Below, piece by piece: positions 16,777-27,313 of a DNA stretch of 64,000 bases (the first letter of the stretch is position 1; every line of letters begins with the position of its first letter). The DNA is taken from NCBI GenBank assembly GCA_905480395.1, contig CAJQQE010000042.1:27108-91107 (forward strand), written 5' to 3'. Below the pieces are notes generated by a model. The model was not told the DNA's origin. It did not search any database and was given only the letters and a program-made list of their open reading frames with translations. This DNA is from an uncultured Phycisphaerales bacterium (GTDB lineage Bacteria > Planctomycetota > Phycisphaerae > Phycisphaerales > SM1A02). A program made the translations under genes and the position numbers.

Positions 16777-19428
16777 TCATTCTTCGACGAGTTCGGCGTC
16801 CACGATCTCGGGCTCCGGGTCGGCCGCCGGCCGCCGGTTGAAGAGATACTGCTCGCCGCTGCTTGAAACGAGGATCGTGTCGCCATCTTCAAGCTGGCCG
16901 GACAAGATTCTCGTCGCAATCGGATTCTCAATCCGCTGCTGGATGACCCGCTTGAGAGGCCGCGCGCCAAATTGAGGATCGTAACCCTCCGCCGCCAACG
17001 CCTTGAGCGCTTCGTCCGTGACCTCGAGATACAGATTCCGATCCGCAAGCCGTTCGCGGACCAGATCAATCTGAATCCCCACGATTCCTTCGAGCTGATC
17101 CCGCCCAAGCTGATGGAAGATCACGGTGTCGTCGATTCGATTGATCAATTCAGGACGAAGGTGCTGCTTCAACGCGTCTTTGACGTGCGCCTCGATTTCC
17201 TCGTGCACGGCGCCGGCCTTGGACATTTCCAGAATCTCGTGGCTTCCAATATTGCTGGTCATCACCACGATGGTGTTCGAGAAATCGACGGTACGTCCCT
17301 GCCCATCTGTGAGACGCCCATCATCAAGCACCTGCAGCAGCACATTGCTGACATCCGGATGGGCCTTCTCCATCTCATCAAAGAGGACGACTGAATACGG
17401 ACGCCGCCGAACGGATTCGGTCAATCGCCCGCCTTCTTCATATCCGACGTATCCCGGAGGCGCCCCGATCAACCTCGCCACCGCGTGCTGCTCCATGTAC
17501 TCGCTCATGTCGATCCGAACCATCGCGTCTTCGGTATCGAACAGGAACGATGCCAACGCTTTGCAGAGCTCGGTCTTGCCCACACCAGTGGGACCGAGGA
17601 ACAGAAAAGACCCGATCGGCCGACTTGCTTCGCCAAGCCCAGCACGGCTGCGCCGAACTGCTTCGCTCACCGCGCGAACCGCCAAATCCTGGCCGACCAC
17701 CCGATCCTCAAGCACCGATTCCATCCGAAGTAGCTTCTCGCGCTCTCCTTCGACCAACCGGTCAACCGGAATTCCCGTCCATCGCGCGACGACTGCCGCG
17801 ATCTGTTCGCTATCCACTTCTTCCTTGACCAGGGAATCGCCCAGAGCCTGCCGTTCGTGCAAGGCTTCCTCCGCCGCCAGCAAACTCGCTCCGAGATGAC
17901 GCAGATCACCGTACTGAATCCGGCTCGCGGCCTCGAAGTCACTGAGCCGCTTCGCCTGCTCAAGCTCCGTCTGTTTCTGATCAATCTCTGCCTTGACCTG
18001 CTTGATCAGATCGAGATCTCCCTTCTCAATCTCCCACTTGGCCGTCAAGCCTTGATTTTGCTCTTCCAATGACGCGAGTTCCTCGACAATGACATCGAGC
18101 CGCTTGCGAGCGCCCTGGTCTTTGACGCTCTCTAACTTCAAGGCCTCGCGTTCGATCTCCAGCTGCATGATCCGTCGCCTCAATTCGTCGAGTTCGGTTG
18201 GCATCGAATCGTTTTCGATCCGCAGTTTCGAGCTCGCCTCGTCGAGGAGATCGATCGCCTTGTCGGGCAGGAACCGATCGCTGATGTACCGATCACTCAA
18301 CCGAGCCGCGTTGACCAACGCGCCGTCTTGGATCCGAATTCCGTGATGGGCCTCGTAGCGGGGTTTCAGCCCCCGAAGAATCGCAATGGTTTCCTCGACG
18401 CTGGGCTCTCCGACCAAGACCGACTGGAAGCGCCGGGCAAACGCCGCATCCTTCTCGATGTGCTTCCGGTACTCATCCAGCGTGGTGGCGCCGATGCATC
18501 GCAGTTCCCCACGGGCAAGTGCCGGCTTCAAGAGATTGCCCGCGCTCATGGCCCCGTCACCCTGTCCGGCACCGACGATGGTGTGGAGCTCGTCGATGAA
18601 GAGAATGATCGAACCCTCCGCCGCGGCAACCTCCCGGAGAACGGCTTTCAAACGCTCTTCAAACTCACCCCGGAATTTAGCGCCAGCCAGCAACTGACCC
18701 ACGTCGAGCGCCATGACTCTGGCGTTTCTCATACCTTCGGGGCAATCGTGGTCCACGATGCGGATGGCCAGACCTTCGGCAATGGCGGTCTTGCCCACCC
18801 CTGGCTCGCCGATGAGCACGGGGTTGTTCTTAGTGCGCCTCGACAGCACCTGCATGCACCTGCGAATCTCTTCATCTCGGCCAATGACCGGATCGATCTT
18901 CCCGGCCGCCGCCCGCTCGTTGAGATCGATCGCGTACTTCTTGAGCGCCTCGAAGTTGTTCTCGGCGTCGGCATCGTTGACCTGGGTGACCCCAGACGCC
19001 TTCCGAATGGCGTCGATGGCCGCATCAAGGTTCTTCCGGTCCGCCCCACAACTTCCGAGCACCTCCTTGGCGGCGCTCGGAACTTCCATCAAGGCCAACA
19101 GCAGATGCTCGGTGGATACGTATGAGTCATTCCGTGTCTTCGCTTCGCGTTCCGCACGCTGTAGAACCTGCATGGTCGCGTTCGCGGTTCTCGGTTGCGT
19201 TCCGCTCGCCTGTGGCTGCCGGTTGAGCTCGGCGTCTGCGACGTCGCGAACCCGCTCCGACTGAATTCCGGCCTTGGCGAGAATCGAGGATGCGACGCCA
19301 TTTCGATCCTCAAACATCGAAGCCAGAATGTGAAGCGGCGTGAGTTCGGCGTGACTGCTTCCCGTCGAACGCGACTGGGCGTTCGAAAGAACCTCTTGCG
19401 CGAGGGTTGTGAATCGTTCCATCTGCAT
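16777..19428 (-). CDS. clpB: ClpB disaggregase chaperone
   Basis: The 883-residue protein has all ClpB parts: an N-terminal Clp repeat domain (about residues 1-150), AAA+ domain 1 with Walker A GEPGVGKT (207-214) and Walker B ILFIDE, a coiled-coil middle domain (about 410-530), then AAA+ domain 2 with Walker A GPTGVGKT (612-619). It uses ATP to unfold and rescue aggregated proteins with DnaK in the cytoplasm. The start at 19428 is preceded by GGAG at 8-base spacing; MERFTT two codons on is an alternative. No CIRCE element is evident in the 184-base upstream gap, so regulation is unclear. The C-terminal tail is acidic and slightly longer than usual. Confidence 0.97.
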   Translation of the reverse strand: MQMERFTTLAQEVLSNAQSRSTGSSHAELTPLHILASMFEDRNGVASSILAKAGIQSERVRDVADAELNRQPQASGTQPRTANATMQVLQRAEREAKTRNDSYVSTEHLLLALMEVPSAAKEVLGSCGADRKNLDAAIDAIRKASGVTQVNDADAENNFEALKKYAIDLNERAAAGKIDPVIGRDEEIRRCMQVLSRRTKNNPVLIGEPGVGKTAIAEGLAIRIVDHDCPEGMRNARVMALDVGQLLAGAKFRGEFEERLKAVLREVAAAEGSIILFIDELHTIVGAGQGDGAMSAGNLLKPALARGELRCIGATTLDEYRKHIEKDAAFARRFQSVLVGEPSVEETIAILRGLKPRYEAHHGIRIQDGALVNAARLSDRYISDRFLPDKAIDLLDEASSKLRIENDSMPTELDELRRRIMQLEIEREALKLESVKDQGARKRLDVIVEELASLEEQNQGLTAKWEIEKGDLDLIKQVKAEIDQKQTELEQAKRLSDFEAASRIQYGDLRHLGASLLAAEEALHERQALGDSLVKEEVDSEQIAAVVARWTGIPVDRLVEGEREKLLRMESVLEDRVVGQDLAVRAVSEAVRRSRAGLGEASRPIGSFLFLGPTGVGKTELCKALASFLFDTEDAMVRIDMSEYMEQHAVARLIGAPPGYVGYEEGGRLTESVRRRPYSVVLFDEMEKAHPDVSNVLLQVLDDGRLTDGQGRTVDFSNTIVVMTSNIGSHEILEMSKAGAVHEEIEAHVKDALKQHLRPELINRIDDTVIFHQLGRDQLEGIVGIQIDLVRERLADRNLYLEVTDEALKALAAEGYDPQFGARPLKRVIQQRIENPIATRILSGQLEDGDTILVSSSGEQYLFNRRPAADPEPEIVDAELVEE

Positions 19429-19612
19429 ATCGTTGACTCCATTCCCGGCATCACGATGGAGGATCGCGGGATGCCGATTCATCCTGAGAAATCGCAACTC
19501 CCGTGCCGATTCAACACGGTTTGATGACGTCTTTAATAGGCCGAAAATGCGGTTATTGCCGTGGCGAGCGCGGTCCATCCTGCCGAAGGGGCAGCCTGAA
19601 CGATCTCGCCCG

Positions 19613-20563
19613 TCAACGCGACGTGGCGACGGATTCAACTGGAAAATCAGGCGGAAGGACCTCGGGGCGATCATTGAGCCAACTGACTAACCAGCGAAAC
19701 GCGTCCACCAACCGAGGTCCGGGGCGATTGAACATGGCGTTGCCATCGACCATCACGACGGCGTTCGGGTCGCCCCCGGCCACCGCCGGCAGTGCATTCC
19801 ACCAGTCGGTGGCCTGCAAAGCGGGAAGGTCACGGCGAATCGCCGCGAGGTCATACCCGCACGGGCAGATGATCACCCGCTCGGGCTGCGCCGCGACGAT
19901 GTCCTCCGGAGTCACCTGTCGACTCTTCGATCCCACGGTGTTGAGCGAGTGCGTTCCGCCGGCTTCCTCGATGAGGCCGGGGGTCCAGTGGCCGCCCACA
20001 AACGGCGGATCCGTCCACTCCAGAAAAAGCGTCTCCGGCCCCGGAATGTATTGATTCACAAAATCGACTGCAGACCAGTATCCGTCTCGCGCTTTGACCA
20101 CCGCAACTTCGGCCTCCCGTTCGAGTCCGACCGCGCCGCCGACCTTCAAGAGATCGTCGAAAGCGTCCATGAGCGTATGTGGGTCGAGGCTCACGATCTC
20201 GGGGGGCGCGGGCATTCCCGCGGCGATCGCTCGGACCGTCGCCAGGTCAATCGAACAAACGTCGCAGAGGTCCTGAGTCAGAATGATGTCGGGCTTGAGC
20301 GAGACGAGTAGATCAGCATCGAGGTGGTACAGGCTCGCCGAAACGCTCTCTTCACCCTCGCGATCATTCAGGGCCGCCCTCACCTGAGCATCGATCTCCG
20401 CGCTGGAGGCCGCCGTGGTGCGAGCGGCGGTGAGTACCGGCCGATCGGAGACCGACTTGGGGAAGTCGCATTCGTGGCTTCGGCCGACCAGCATCGACTC
20501 GCCACCGACGGCGCAAAGAACCTCGGTGGCGGACGGGAGAAGGCTAATGACTCTGGGGTGCAT
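19613..20563 (-). CDS. BtuF-like periplasmic-binding-fold protein (cobalamin/metal-chelate binding family)
   Basis: The 316-residue protein begins MHPRVISLLPSATEVLCAVG, the opening of the BtuF/FhuD-type binding fold (COG0614). Later landmarks are LVSLKPDIILTQDLCDVC, a long inter-lobe helix and VAAQPERVIICPCGYD. Despite the family, there is no signal peptide with the chosen ATG at 20563, so it may act in the cytoplasm, as with some family members annotated as cobalamin-binding. No permease or ATPase gene is adjacent, which argues against a complete uptake system here. The ligand cannot be told from sequence. Confidence 0.8.
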   Translation of the reverse strand: MHPRVISLLPSATEVLCAVGGESMLVGRSHECDFPKSVSDRPVLTAARTTAASSAEIDAQVRAALNDREGEESVSASLYHLDADLLVSLKPDIILTQDLCDVCSIDLATVRAIAAGMPAPPEIVSLDPHTLMDAFDDLLKVGGAVGLEREAEVAVVKARDGYWSAVDFVNQYIPGPETLFLEWTDPPFVGGHWTPGLIEEAGGTHSLNTVGSKSRQVTPEDIVAAQPERVIICPCGYDLAAIRRDLPALQATDWWNALPAVAGGDPNAVVMVDGNAMFNRPGPRLVDAFRWLVSWLNDRPEVLPPDFPVESVATSR

Positions 20564-20728
20564 GGGTGCATGGTACGACCCGAAACTGACCGGACCCAAG
20601 CCCCTCACAAAAAAGAAACGCCCGCATGGTGACTGGCCTCACCCCAGGCGGCAGAGACATGAGACAGCCTGATCGTGATGGGCTCGCCAGCGGAGCGGTT
20701 GATTGAGGAATCAGGAGGGTGGCAAGAC

Positions 20729-22486
20729 TCAGACGCCTTCCGCGCCGGATCCCAAGCCCGCCTGGAGATTGACGGCATACCCAAGACGCAACGGCGATGC
20801 CTGCGTAATCGTCATGGCCCCAGATTCGCCGCGACCCTCGAAGGCACGCCGGCCAAAGGGATTCGCGGCCAACAGTCCGTACTGGCGGGCATGCCACCAG
20901 GTTGGGTGTTGGGGATTTTGGTCCGCGTCGACCACCTCTACCCGAACCAGACGCCCGTCGATCGGCCCCTCCGCAACCATCGATTTCGATCGCCGACCCC
21001 AGCAATCCCCATCGATGAGCCCCTCCGCATTCTCAAGGCGGCCGAGGGCCTGGGGCCCTTGAACCCGGAGCGTCGGGGCCAGCCTCAATGCGAAGGCACC
21101 CTCTTTTGTATCTCCGAGCGTCAGCTCATCAGCGACGGGCGTGAGCTTGATGGCCACATCAATGCGGCGCCTCGACGGAGTCGCCGTGAATCGCATGGAT
21201 CTCGACTCGACGGCCAGAAGTCGACCATCCGCCAACCAGTCCGCCGTAAAACGGATCGTATCGCCGTCGATCACGGTTTCCCGCACCTCAATGCGACAGG
21301 CTTCGTCATGCCAGAAATCATGACCATCAACGTCACCATGCGCGAACCAGAGACCGCGATGGTGCGGATGATCGATCGACTCACCGACTCGCCGCTCGAA
21401 GGGAAAAGCTCTGATCACGAGCCTGCCTCCCGGTGCGTTCAGCGGAAACACCGTCGGCGTCCGCTCGCCCGCGCCCAGTCGAACCGTCGCGACCAGCTCA
21501 CCATCCGCACGCACGTCAATCATCTTCGGGGACCGACGACGGGGAACGATCTGAACCGGCGTGGTTGGCCCCGCTCGCTCGTACCTCTGATCAACACACA
21601 TGGCATCGGCCATCGCAACCTGATTGGCGAGTCCGCTGACCCGATGGCGCGGCGGCGGCGTGTGCGCCTCCAGAAGCACCATGCCGGCGTACCCATCCCG
21701 CATCAAGAGCCGCAGCAGATCAGCAGACGGATAACGCGTGTCCCCCAACTCTCGCACGTGTACGGTGCCACCAAAATGAGGTCGGAGTAGATCGTAGTGA
21801 CGGCGGAATCCGCGACCCCTCAAATCACGGGGGTTCGAATTCCAACAGACCACCACCGCCGGATGATCTGCGATCTCCATGATTCGCTTGATGATCGCGG
21901 GATCTGCGCACTGGCCATGTACCTCGAGCCGAAGTTCCTGCCCGAGATCCGCCGCCGCAGGAGCGAGTTCGCCAAGACTACGCCCAATCTGATCAATCGT
22001 CCGCTGGCGGTCGACCCCCACGTGAAAAGAGTCAGGCTTCACCTTGACTCCGCGCCCTCCGATTGATGCCGAAAGCTCAAGAAACTCGAGCGTCGCTTCC
22101 TTCGCCGCGGCGAGTCGCGCCGGATCGGGACTGTCAAAACGCTCGTCACTTCCGAGGCCCACGATTCGCACCGGCGAATCGGCAAGTCGACGACGAATCT
22201 CGCGTCGCGCGTCGTCGCCGAGCGTCCGCTCGACACCGTGGGCGTGGGTCGTCCGCAGTTCGACGCCATCAAGCCCCGCGTCTCGACAGGCCGTCAGAAG
22301 TTCGGGAAGCGACAGGTCCCGACCCCAGAGATAGGTCACCATTCCGAATGCCAGATCGCCAGAATCGCCCGGGCCGTGCTCCATGGAACGACGAGCGGCG
22401 GCGGCAAATGCGGCCGGCCCGGCAACCAGCATGGCGGCCGAAGCGGCTAGAAAATCGCGTCGATCAGGGCTTGGGATCTCCGACAT
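20729..22486 (-). CDS. Twin-arginine exported fusion: sugar isomerase/epimerase-like TIM barrel plus PmoA-like (DUF6807) domain
   Basis: The 585-residue protein starts with a Tat-type signal (PDRRDFLAASAAMLVAG). Residues about 45-290 look like an AP-endonuclease-2/xylose isomerase TIM barrel, from AFGMVTYLWGRDLSLPELL through DGVELRTTHAHG to MVLLEAHTPPP. Residues about 315-580 match the PmoA-like family: RPFPFE-type start, SIDHPHHRGLWFAHGDVDG, FWHDEACR, then NPQHPTWWHARQYGLLAANP and FGRRAFEG. Planctomycetes usually encode these as separate proteins. Both families occur near carbohydrate catabolism genes, so a periplasmic role in sugar processing is likely but unproven. It sits 41 bases after the Gfo/Idh/MocA gene in the same direction, probably one operon. 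Confidence 0.85.
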   Translation of the reverse strand: MSEIPSPDRRDFLAASAAMLVAGPAAFAAAARRSMEHGPGDSGDLAFGMVTYLWGRDLSLPELLTACRDAGLDGVELRTTHAHGVERTLGDDARREIRRRLADSPVRIVGLGSDERFDSPDPARLAAAKEATLEFLELSASIGGRGVKVKPDSFHVGVDRQRTIDQIGRSLGELAPAAADLGQELRLEVHGQCADPAIIKRIMEIADHPAVVVCWNSNPRDLRGRGFRRHYDLLRPHFGGTVHVRELGDTRYPSADLLRLLMRDGYAGMVLLEAHTPPPRHRVSGLANQVAMADAMCVDQRYERAGPTTPVQIVPRRRSPKMIDVRADGELVATVRLGAGERTPTVFPLNAPGGRLVIRAFPFERRVGESIDHPHHRGLWFAHGDVDGHDFWHDEACRIEVRETVIDGDTIRFTADWLADGRLLAVESRSMRFTATPSRRRIDVAIKLTPVADELTLGDTKEGAFALRLAPTLRVQGPQALGRLENAEGLIDGDCWGRRSKSMVAEGPIDGRLVRVEVVDADQNPQHPTWWHARQYGLLAANPFGRRAFEGRGESGAMTITQASPLRLGYAVNLQAGLGSGAEGV

Positions 22487-22527
22487 GCATCACTCCGCCA
22501 ATATGCCGACCACTTTTTTGCTCGAAT

Positions 22528-24039
22528 TCAGAATGAATAGGGCTCGCGACAGGTCCGGAACAACATCGCGGTCGCTTCCGGGTCACCGACGATGGCGTCT
22601 CCCGACGCCCGAACTCGCAACGGCCGCCCCAGCACGACCGGTGTCGCCGACAGATCGACGGCGTTGGCCTGCAGGTGGGAATGCATACGACGCCACGCCT
22701 CGGTCGCGATCTCGTCGTCGGCCCATGCCACGTCAATCTCCGAGGGTGACGCGGCCGATCCGAGTTGATGCGAGAGAATGCCCAGATGACAGAACGCCGA
22801 AGAGAGATGCCCTTCGACGATCGGTGCGGTCAGGACGCGCTCGTCATTGGCTCGAACCGCTTCCACGAAGTTCGCGAAATGGTCGCCCCCACCCTTCCAT
22901 TCTTGTTGCTTCTTTCCATCGCGATCGATGAAATCTGCCCAGGAATATGAGTTGGAGATCCGAACGATTCCGTTCTCGCCATGGACGATATTGCCGATCG
23001 ACTGACCTTCATAGCGATCCATCTCCCACTTGCCGGACTGCGAGGCTTTGTCCTTGGGCAGGCCGCGAACTTCGAATACCAGCGGCGCCTCGCCGCAGTC
23101 GAAGACCGCCACTTGGGTGTTCGGCGAGTCACCCGCGTCCTTGTATCCGAGCCGTCCGCCAACGGATGCCACCGCTTTGGGCATACCACCTTGACCGAGT
23201 GCCCAGCGGGCGATGTCCATCTGGTGAATGCCCTGGTTTCCCAGATCACCGTTGCCCGTCTTCAGGTTCCAATGCCAGTCGTAGTGAAGTTGCCGTCTAT
23301 CCAGCGGCTGGTACGCCACCGGCCCGAGCCAACGGTCGTAGTCGACGGTCGCTGGCACGAACCTTGGCCCATTGTTCGCACCGATCGATCGTCGAGGTTT
23401 GTAACAAAGACCACGGGAGCAATGCACTTTGCCAAGTCCGCCAGAATGCACAAACTCGATCGCAGACTGAACACTCGACGCCGATCGCCCCTGCGTGCCA
23501 CTGGCACAGATTCGCCCGCTCCGCTTCGCGGCATCGACGATCCGCTGACCTTCTTCGACCACGTGGGAAACCGGCTTCTCGCAGTAGACATGCTTCCCGG
23601 CATCGAGCGCCCAGCAGGCAAGCATCGAGTGGGTGTGATTCGGCGTGGCGATGGAGATCACATCAATGTCGTCACGGTTGAGCAGCGTCCGGATGTCGCC
23701 GGTGGTCTCGACCTCGAAACCCGGCCAGTTCTCGCCACCCGCCGCGCATTGCGCCGATCGCCGAGAAAGCACTTCCGAATCAACGTCGCAGATGGCGACG
23801 ACCCGCACGCCAGGAAGCCGCGCAAAGCCCATGGTGTGATTCCAACCCCGGCCTCGAAGTCCCACCACGGCGATTCGCAGATCGCCCGAGGATGCCGGAG
23901 CGACGGCAGGCTTCGATGCCGGCTTGACCGCCACATCCTGCGCCGCCGAGAGATTTCGAGTTGGAAGAATTGCCCCCGCGGCCCCCGCTGCAGAAGCGGC
24001 GAGGAATTCGCGACGGCTCGGTATGACAGGCTTCTTCAT
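22528..24039 (-). CDS. Gfo/Idh/MocA-family oxidoreductase with Tat signal
   Basis: The protein is 503 residues from the ATG at 24039. A Tat-type leader (PSRREFLAASAAGAAGAIL) precedes a Rossmann fold (LRIAVVGLRGRGWNHTMG) and the family motif YCEKPVSH with the conserved EKP. The C-terminal alpha/beta domain includes NLKTGNGDLGNQGIHQMDIARWALG. Such enzymes oxidise or reduce sugars and inositols with NAD(P), and planctomycetes carry many exported copies whose cofactor is often pre-loaded. A TTG nine codons upstream is a weaker start. It is followed after 41 bases by the TIM-barrel/PmoA fusion, suggesting a joint role in carbohydrate turnover. Confidence 0.92.
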   Translation of the reverse strand: MKKPVIPSRREFLAASAAGAAGAILPTRNLSAAQDVAVKPASKPAVAPASSGDLRIAVVGLRGRGWNHTMGFARLPGVRVVAICDVDSEVLSRRSAQCAAGGENWPGFEVETTGDIRTLLNRDDIDVISIATPNHTHSMLACWALDAGKHVYCEKPVSHVVEEGQRIVDAAKRSGRICASGTQGRSASSVQSAIEFVHSGGLGKVHCSRGLCYKPRRSIGANNGPRFVPATVDYDRWLGPVAYQPLDRRQLHYDWHWNLKTGNGDLGNQGIHQMDIARWALGQGGMPKAVASVGGRLGYKDAGDSPNTQVAVFDCGEAPLVFEVRGLPKDKASQSGKWEMDRYEGQSIGNIVHGENGIVRISNSYSWADFIDRDGKKQQEWKGGGDHFANFVEAVRANDERVLTAPIVEGHLSSAFCHLGILSHQLGSAASPSEIDVAWADDEIATEAWRRMHSHLQANAVDLSATPVVLGRPLRVRASGDAIVGDPEATAMLFRTCREPYSF

Positions 24040-24117
24040 TCCCCGACGGTACCGAAACACCACCAACCCGCAAGCACCGATCCGAACATCCCGCGAATAC
24101 CGATCGCGAAGAACCGC

Positions 24118-27100
24118 TCAAACAGGCGTGTCAGAGGGTGACTGACTGGGCGGAGTTTCATCCCCACCTGCCCCGAAGAGCCGTTCACGCGTGAATTCGA
24201 CCACGATATAGATCACGGGAACCACCAAGAGGCTGAGGAACGTCGAGGCGATCATGCCGCCGAAAACGGTGGTTCCGATCGAGTGTCTCGCGTTCGCGCC
24301 CGGGCCCGTGGCGATCACCAGCGGCACCACCCCAAGGATAAAGGCGAAGGCGGTCATGAGAATCGGGCGAAGCCGAAGACGAACCGCCTCCATGGCCGCT
24401 TCCACGATTCCCCACCCATCTTCACGCAGTGTCTTGGCAAACTCCACGATCAGAATTGCATTCTTCGCCGCCAAGCCCACGAGCATCAAGACCCCGATCT
24501 GGCCGTAGACATCCAAAGGCAACCCACGGATATCCAGTGCGATCAGCGCTCCGAGCACGGCCAGCGGAACCGAGAGCAGGATGACGAACGGCATCGCCCA
24601 ACTCTCATAGAGCGCCGCCAGCACGAGGAAGATGGTGATCAAGGAAAGGCCGAAGATCATCGGCGCGATGCTGCCAACCTTCATTTGCTGATACACCGTT
24701 CCGGTCCATTGGAATCCCCAGCCGTTCGGGGCCAGAACTTCCTCGGCGACCTTGGTCATGGCGATCACGGCTTCGCCGCCCGATTTACCCTTCGCGGGAC
24801 CACCAATGATCTGGGCAGATTCAAAGAGGTTGTAATGCGGGATATTCATCGGACCCGCCTGCTGTTCGAGCTTCACGAACTGCGAGAGCGGAATCTGGTC
24901 ACCCTGCTTGTTGGCCACACGGAGTTGCAGGATGTCATCGAAGGTCATTCGATCGGCGCCTTCGGCCTGCAGATTGACCTGATAAACCTGATTGAATTGA
25001 TTCCAATTGTTGACGTAATAGCCACCGAGATGAACCTGAAGCGTCTGGAACACGTCGCCCATGGAGAGGCCGAGCCGAGTCGCTTCGACACGATCAATGT
25101 CAAGATTGACCTGCGGCACATCGGTCTTGAAATCACAAAGCAGCTTGCCGATCTCCGGCATTGCTTCGGCTTTCTCGATGAACTCCAGCGTCACCGCAAG
25201 CAATTCGTCAGACCCCTGGCCGAGTTGATCGAGAACCTCGAACTGGAAGCCCCCGGTTGAACCCAGCCCCGGGATCGCCGGCGGATTGATCGGAATGCAG
25301 GTGGCACCCTCAATCACCGCGAGGTTCTTGCGTGAGGCCTTGATGATTTCAAAGGCCCCCTCACTCGACGCGGTGCGGTCCGCGAAGGGATCGAGAATCG
25401 CGAAGACCACTCCAGCGGCCGAGTCAGAATAGGTATCCAGGAAGTTGTAGCCAGCGACCGTATTGACGTACTGAATGCCCGGGGTATCCGACAAAATAGT
25501 CGCCGCAGCCGCACACGCTTCTTCGGTGCGTTCGAGCGACGAACCACTGGGAAGTGCCACGAATACAAAGAACCATCCCTGGTCCTCCGCGGGCACGAAT
25601 CCCCCTGGCGTCTCCTTGAAACGATTGAACGTCAGCATGATCAGAAGGGCGAAGGCGATCAGGACCGCCCACCACAACTTACGCCCCAGCATGCCGACGA
25701 ATCGACTCAATCCACTGGAGATCGAATCAAACGAGTCATTGAAGATTCGGAACGGCTTGATCCGATCCTCGCGAGGGGTATGGCGAAGCAGCACCGCAGA
25801 GAGCGCGGGGCTCAGACTCAGCGAGTTAAACGCCGACAACCCGACGGAGAACGCGATGGTCAACGCAAACTGGTTGTACAACTGCCCGGCGATGCCCGGC
25901 ATGAACGCGGTCGGCACGAAGACCGCCAGCAGAACCGCCGTGGTCGCGACAATTGGCGGGGTGACTTCTTTCATCGCCGCGACCGCGGCCTCTCGACGCC
26001 CAAGCCCCTTCTCTAACTGCCGCTCCACATTCTCTACGACAACGATGGCGTCATCGACGACCAATCCCACGGCAAGCACCAGACCGAGCAGTGTCAAGGT
26101 GTTGATCGAGAAGCCAAAGGCGGCGAGTACGGCAAAGGTGGCGACGAGCGAGACCGGAATCGCGATGATCGGAATGATCGTCGTCCGCCAGCTCTGAAGA
26201 AAGACGAAGACGACAATGACCACGAGACCAATGGCTTCGAGCAGGGTGACCACGAGCTCCGACATGCTGTCTTTGACGAAGTCGGTGCTGTCGTAGGTGA
26301 TCAACGCCTTGACGCCGTCGGGAAATCTTCCCTTCTTCTCCATCTCGTCAATCAACCCTTGGATCTGGTTGCTGAGCTGGATGGCGTTGGCCCCGGAACG
26401 CTGAAAGATCCCGAGCAGGGCGGTTGGCTGGTTCTGGTACGTGGTCGACGTCGCGTATGACTCCGCACCCAGTTCGACCCGGCCGATGTCCTTGACCTGA
26501 ATCACCGCACCGTCACGCACCGCAATCACGATGTCGTTGAAGTCCTCGGCCTCCTTCAACTGGCCCTGCGTCGTCAACTGATAGGTGAACGCCATTGACT
26601 CCGGAATCGGGGGCGCCCCGACCTGCCCGGCCGCGACATCGACATTCTGCGCTTTGACCGCATTGACCACGTCGTTGGGCGTGATCCCAATCGAAGCCAT
26701 CTTGTCCGGGTCGAGCCAAATACGAATCGAATACTCGAGCAGTCCAAAGTTGGTGACTTGGCCGGCGCCCGGCAAGCGATTCAGCGCATCAACCATGTTG
26801 ATCTGCGCCCAGTTGCCGAGGAAGGAACTGTCGTAGCCTCCCGTGGTGTCGTACAAAGTCAGCAGACAGGTGATGTCCGACTCGGCTTTGTTGATCGCGA
26901 CACCGGATCGCTGGGTGACCTCCGGCAGCTGACCAATGGCGGTCTGCACCTTGTTCTGAATGTCGACCGCGGCAATGTCGACGTCGTACCCGACCTCGAA
27001 CGTCACGGTGATCGAACTCGCGCCATTCGACGTCGAGTTACTGGCGATGTAGATCATGCCCTCGACGCCATTGATCTGCTGTTCGAGTGGCGTGGTGATT

Positions 27101-27279
27101 ACCCTCGCCACAACCTCAGCGCTGGAGCCGGGGTAGCCCGCATTCACCTGGACCGTGGGCGGCACGATCGGCGGAAACAACGAGACCGGAAGGGTGAAGA
27201 TCGAGACCACGCCGACCACGACCATGAGGATCGCGATCGCGCTGGCAAAGATCGGTCGGGAAATGAAGAAACGAGTCAC
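24118..27279 (-). CDS. RND efflux pump, HAE1/AcrB family
   Basis: At 1053 residues it has full AcrB length, with twelve membrane segments in two halves and two large periplasmic loops. The opening MTRFFISRPIFASAIAILMV is typical, and the proton-relay aspartate pair is present in GLVVDDAIVVVENVERQ. It would pump hydrophobic or amphiphilic compounds out through the outer-membrane factor. It is the third gene of the OMF-adaptor-pump operon, 34 bases after the adaptor. Substrate cannot be predicted. No local regulator (TetR, MarR) is seen nearby. Confidence 0.95.
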   Translation of the reverse strand: MTRFFISRPIFASAIAILMVVVGVVSIFTLPVSLFPPIVPPTVQVNAGYPGSSAEVVARVITTPLEQQINGVEGMIYIASNSTSNGASSITVTFEVGYDVDIAAVDIQNKVQTAIGQLPEVTQRSGVAINKAESDITCLLTLYDTTGGYDSSFLGNWAQINMVDALNRLPGAGQVTNFGLLEYSIRIWLDPDKMASIGITPNDVVNAVKAQNVDVAAGQVGAPPIPESMAFTYQLTTQGQLKEAEDFNDIVIAVRDGAVIQVKDIGRVELGAESYATSTTYQNQPTALLGIFQRSGANAIQLSNQIQGLIDEMEKKGRFPDGVKALITYDSTDFVKDSMSELVVTLLEAIGLVVIVVFVFLQSWRTTIIPIIAIPVSLVATFAVLAAFGFSINTLTLLGLVLAVGLVVDDAIVVVENVERQLEKGLGRREAAVAAMKEVTPPIVATTAVLLAVFVPTAFMPGIAGQLYNQFALTIAFSVGLSAFNSLSLSPALSAVLLRHTPREDRIKPFRIFNDSFDSISSGLSRFVGMLGRKLWWAVLIAFALLIMLTFNRFKETPGGFVPAEDQGWFFVFVALPSGSSLERTEEACAAAATILSDTPGIQYVNTVAGYNFLDTYSDSAAGVVFAILDPFADRTASSEGAFEIIKASRKNLAVIEGATCIPINPPAIPGLGSTGGFQFEVLDQLGQGSDELLAVTLEFIEKAEAMPEIGKLLCDFKTDVPQVNLDIDRVEATRLGLSMGDVFQTLQVHLGGYYVNNWNQFNQVYQVNLQAEGADRMTFDDILQLRVANKQGDQIPLSQFVKLEQQAGPMNIPHYNLFESAQIIGGPAKGKSGGEAVIAMTKVAEEVLAPNGWGFQWTGTVYQQMKVGSIAPMIFGLSLITIFLVLAALYESWAMPFVILLSVPLAVLGALIALDIRGLPLDVYGQIGVLMLVGLAAKNAILIVEFAKTLREDGWGIVEAAMEAVRLRLRPILMTAFAFILGVVPLVIATGPGANARHSIGTTVFGGMIASTFLSLLVVPVIYIVVEFTRERLFGAGGDETPPSQSPSDTPV

Positions 27280-27313
27280 GCGTCACTCCGGGTCTGAACG
27301 AGCGGATACAGAA

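Noticed and set aside
14820..16841. 673-residue plus-strand open frame
   Set aside because: It is antisense to the DPP-IV-like gene, whose catalytic triad is clear; the frame is Arg/His-rich shadow.
16695..17108. In-frame upstream extension of the DPP-IV-like gene
   Set aside because: It overlaps the clpB 3' end and lacks a signal peptide; the shorter start gives a proper signal.
19429..19612. Heat-shock (CIRCE or sigma-32-type) element upstream of clpB
   Set aside because: No convincing match was seen in the 184-base gap.
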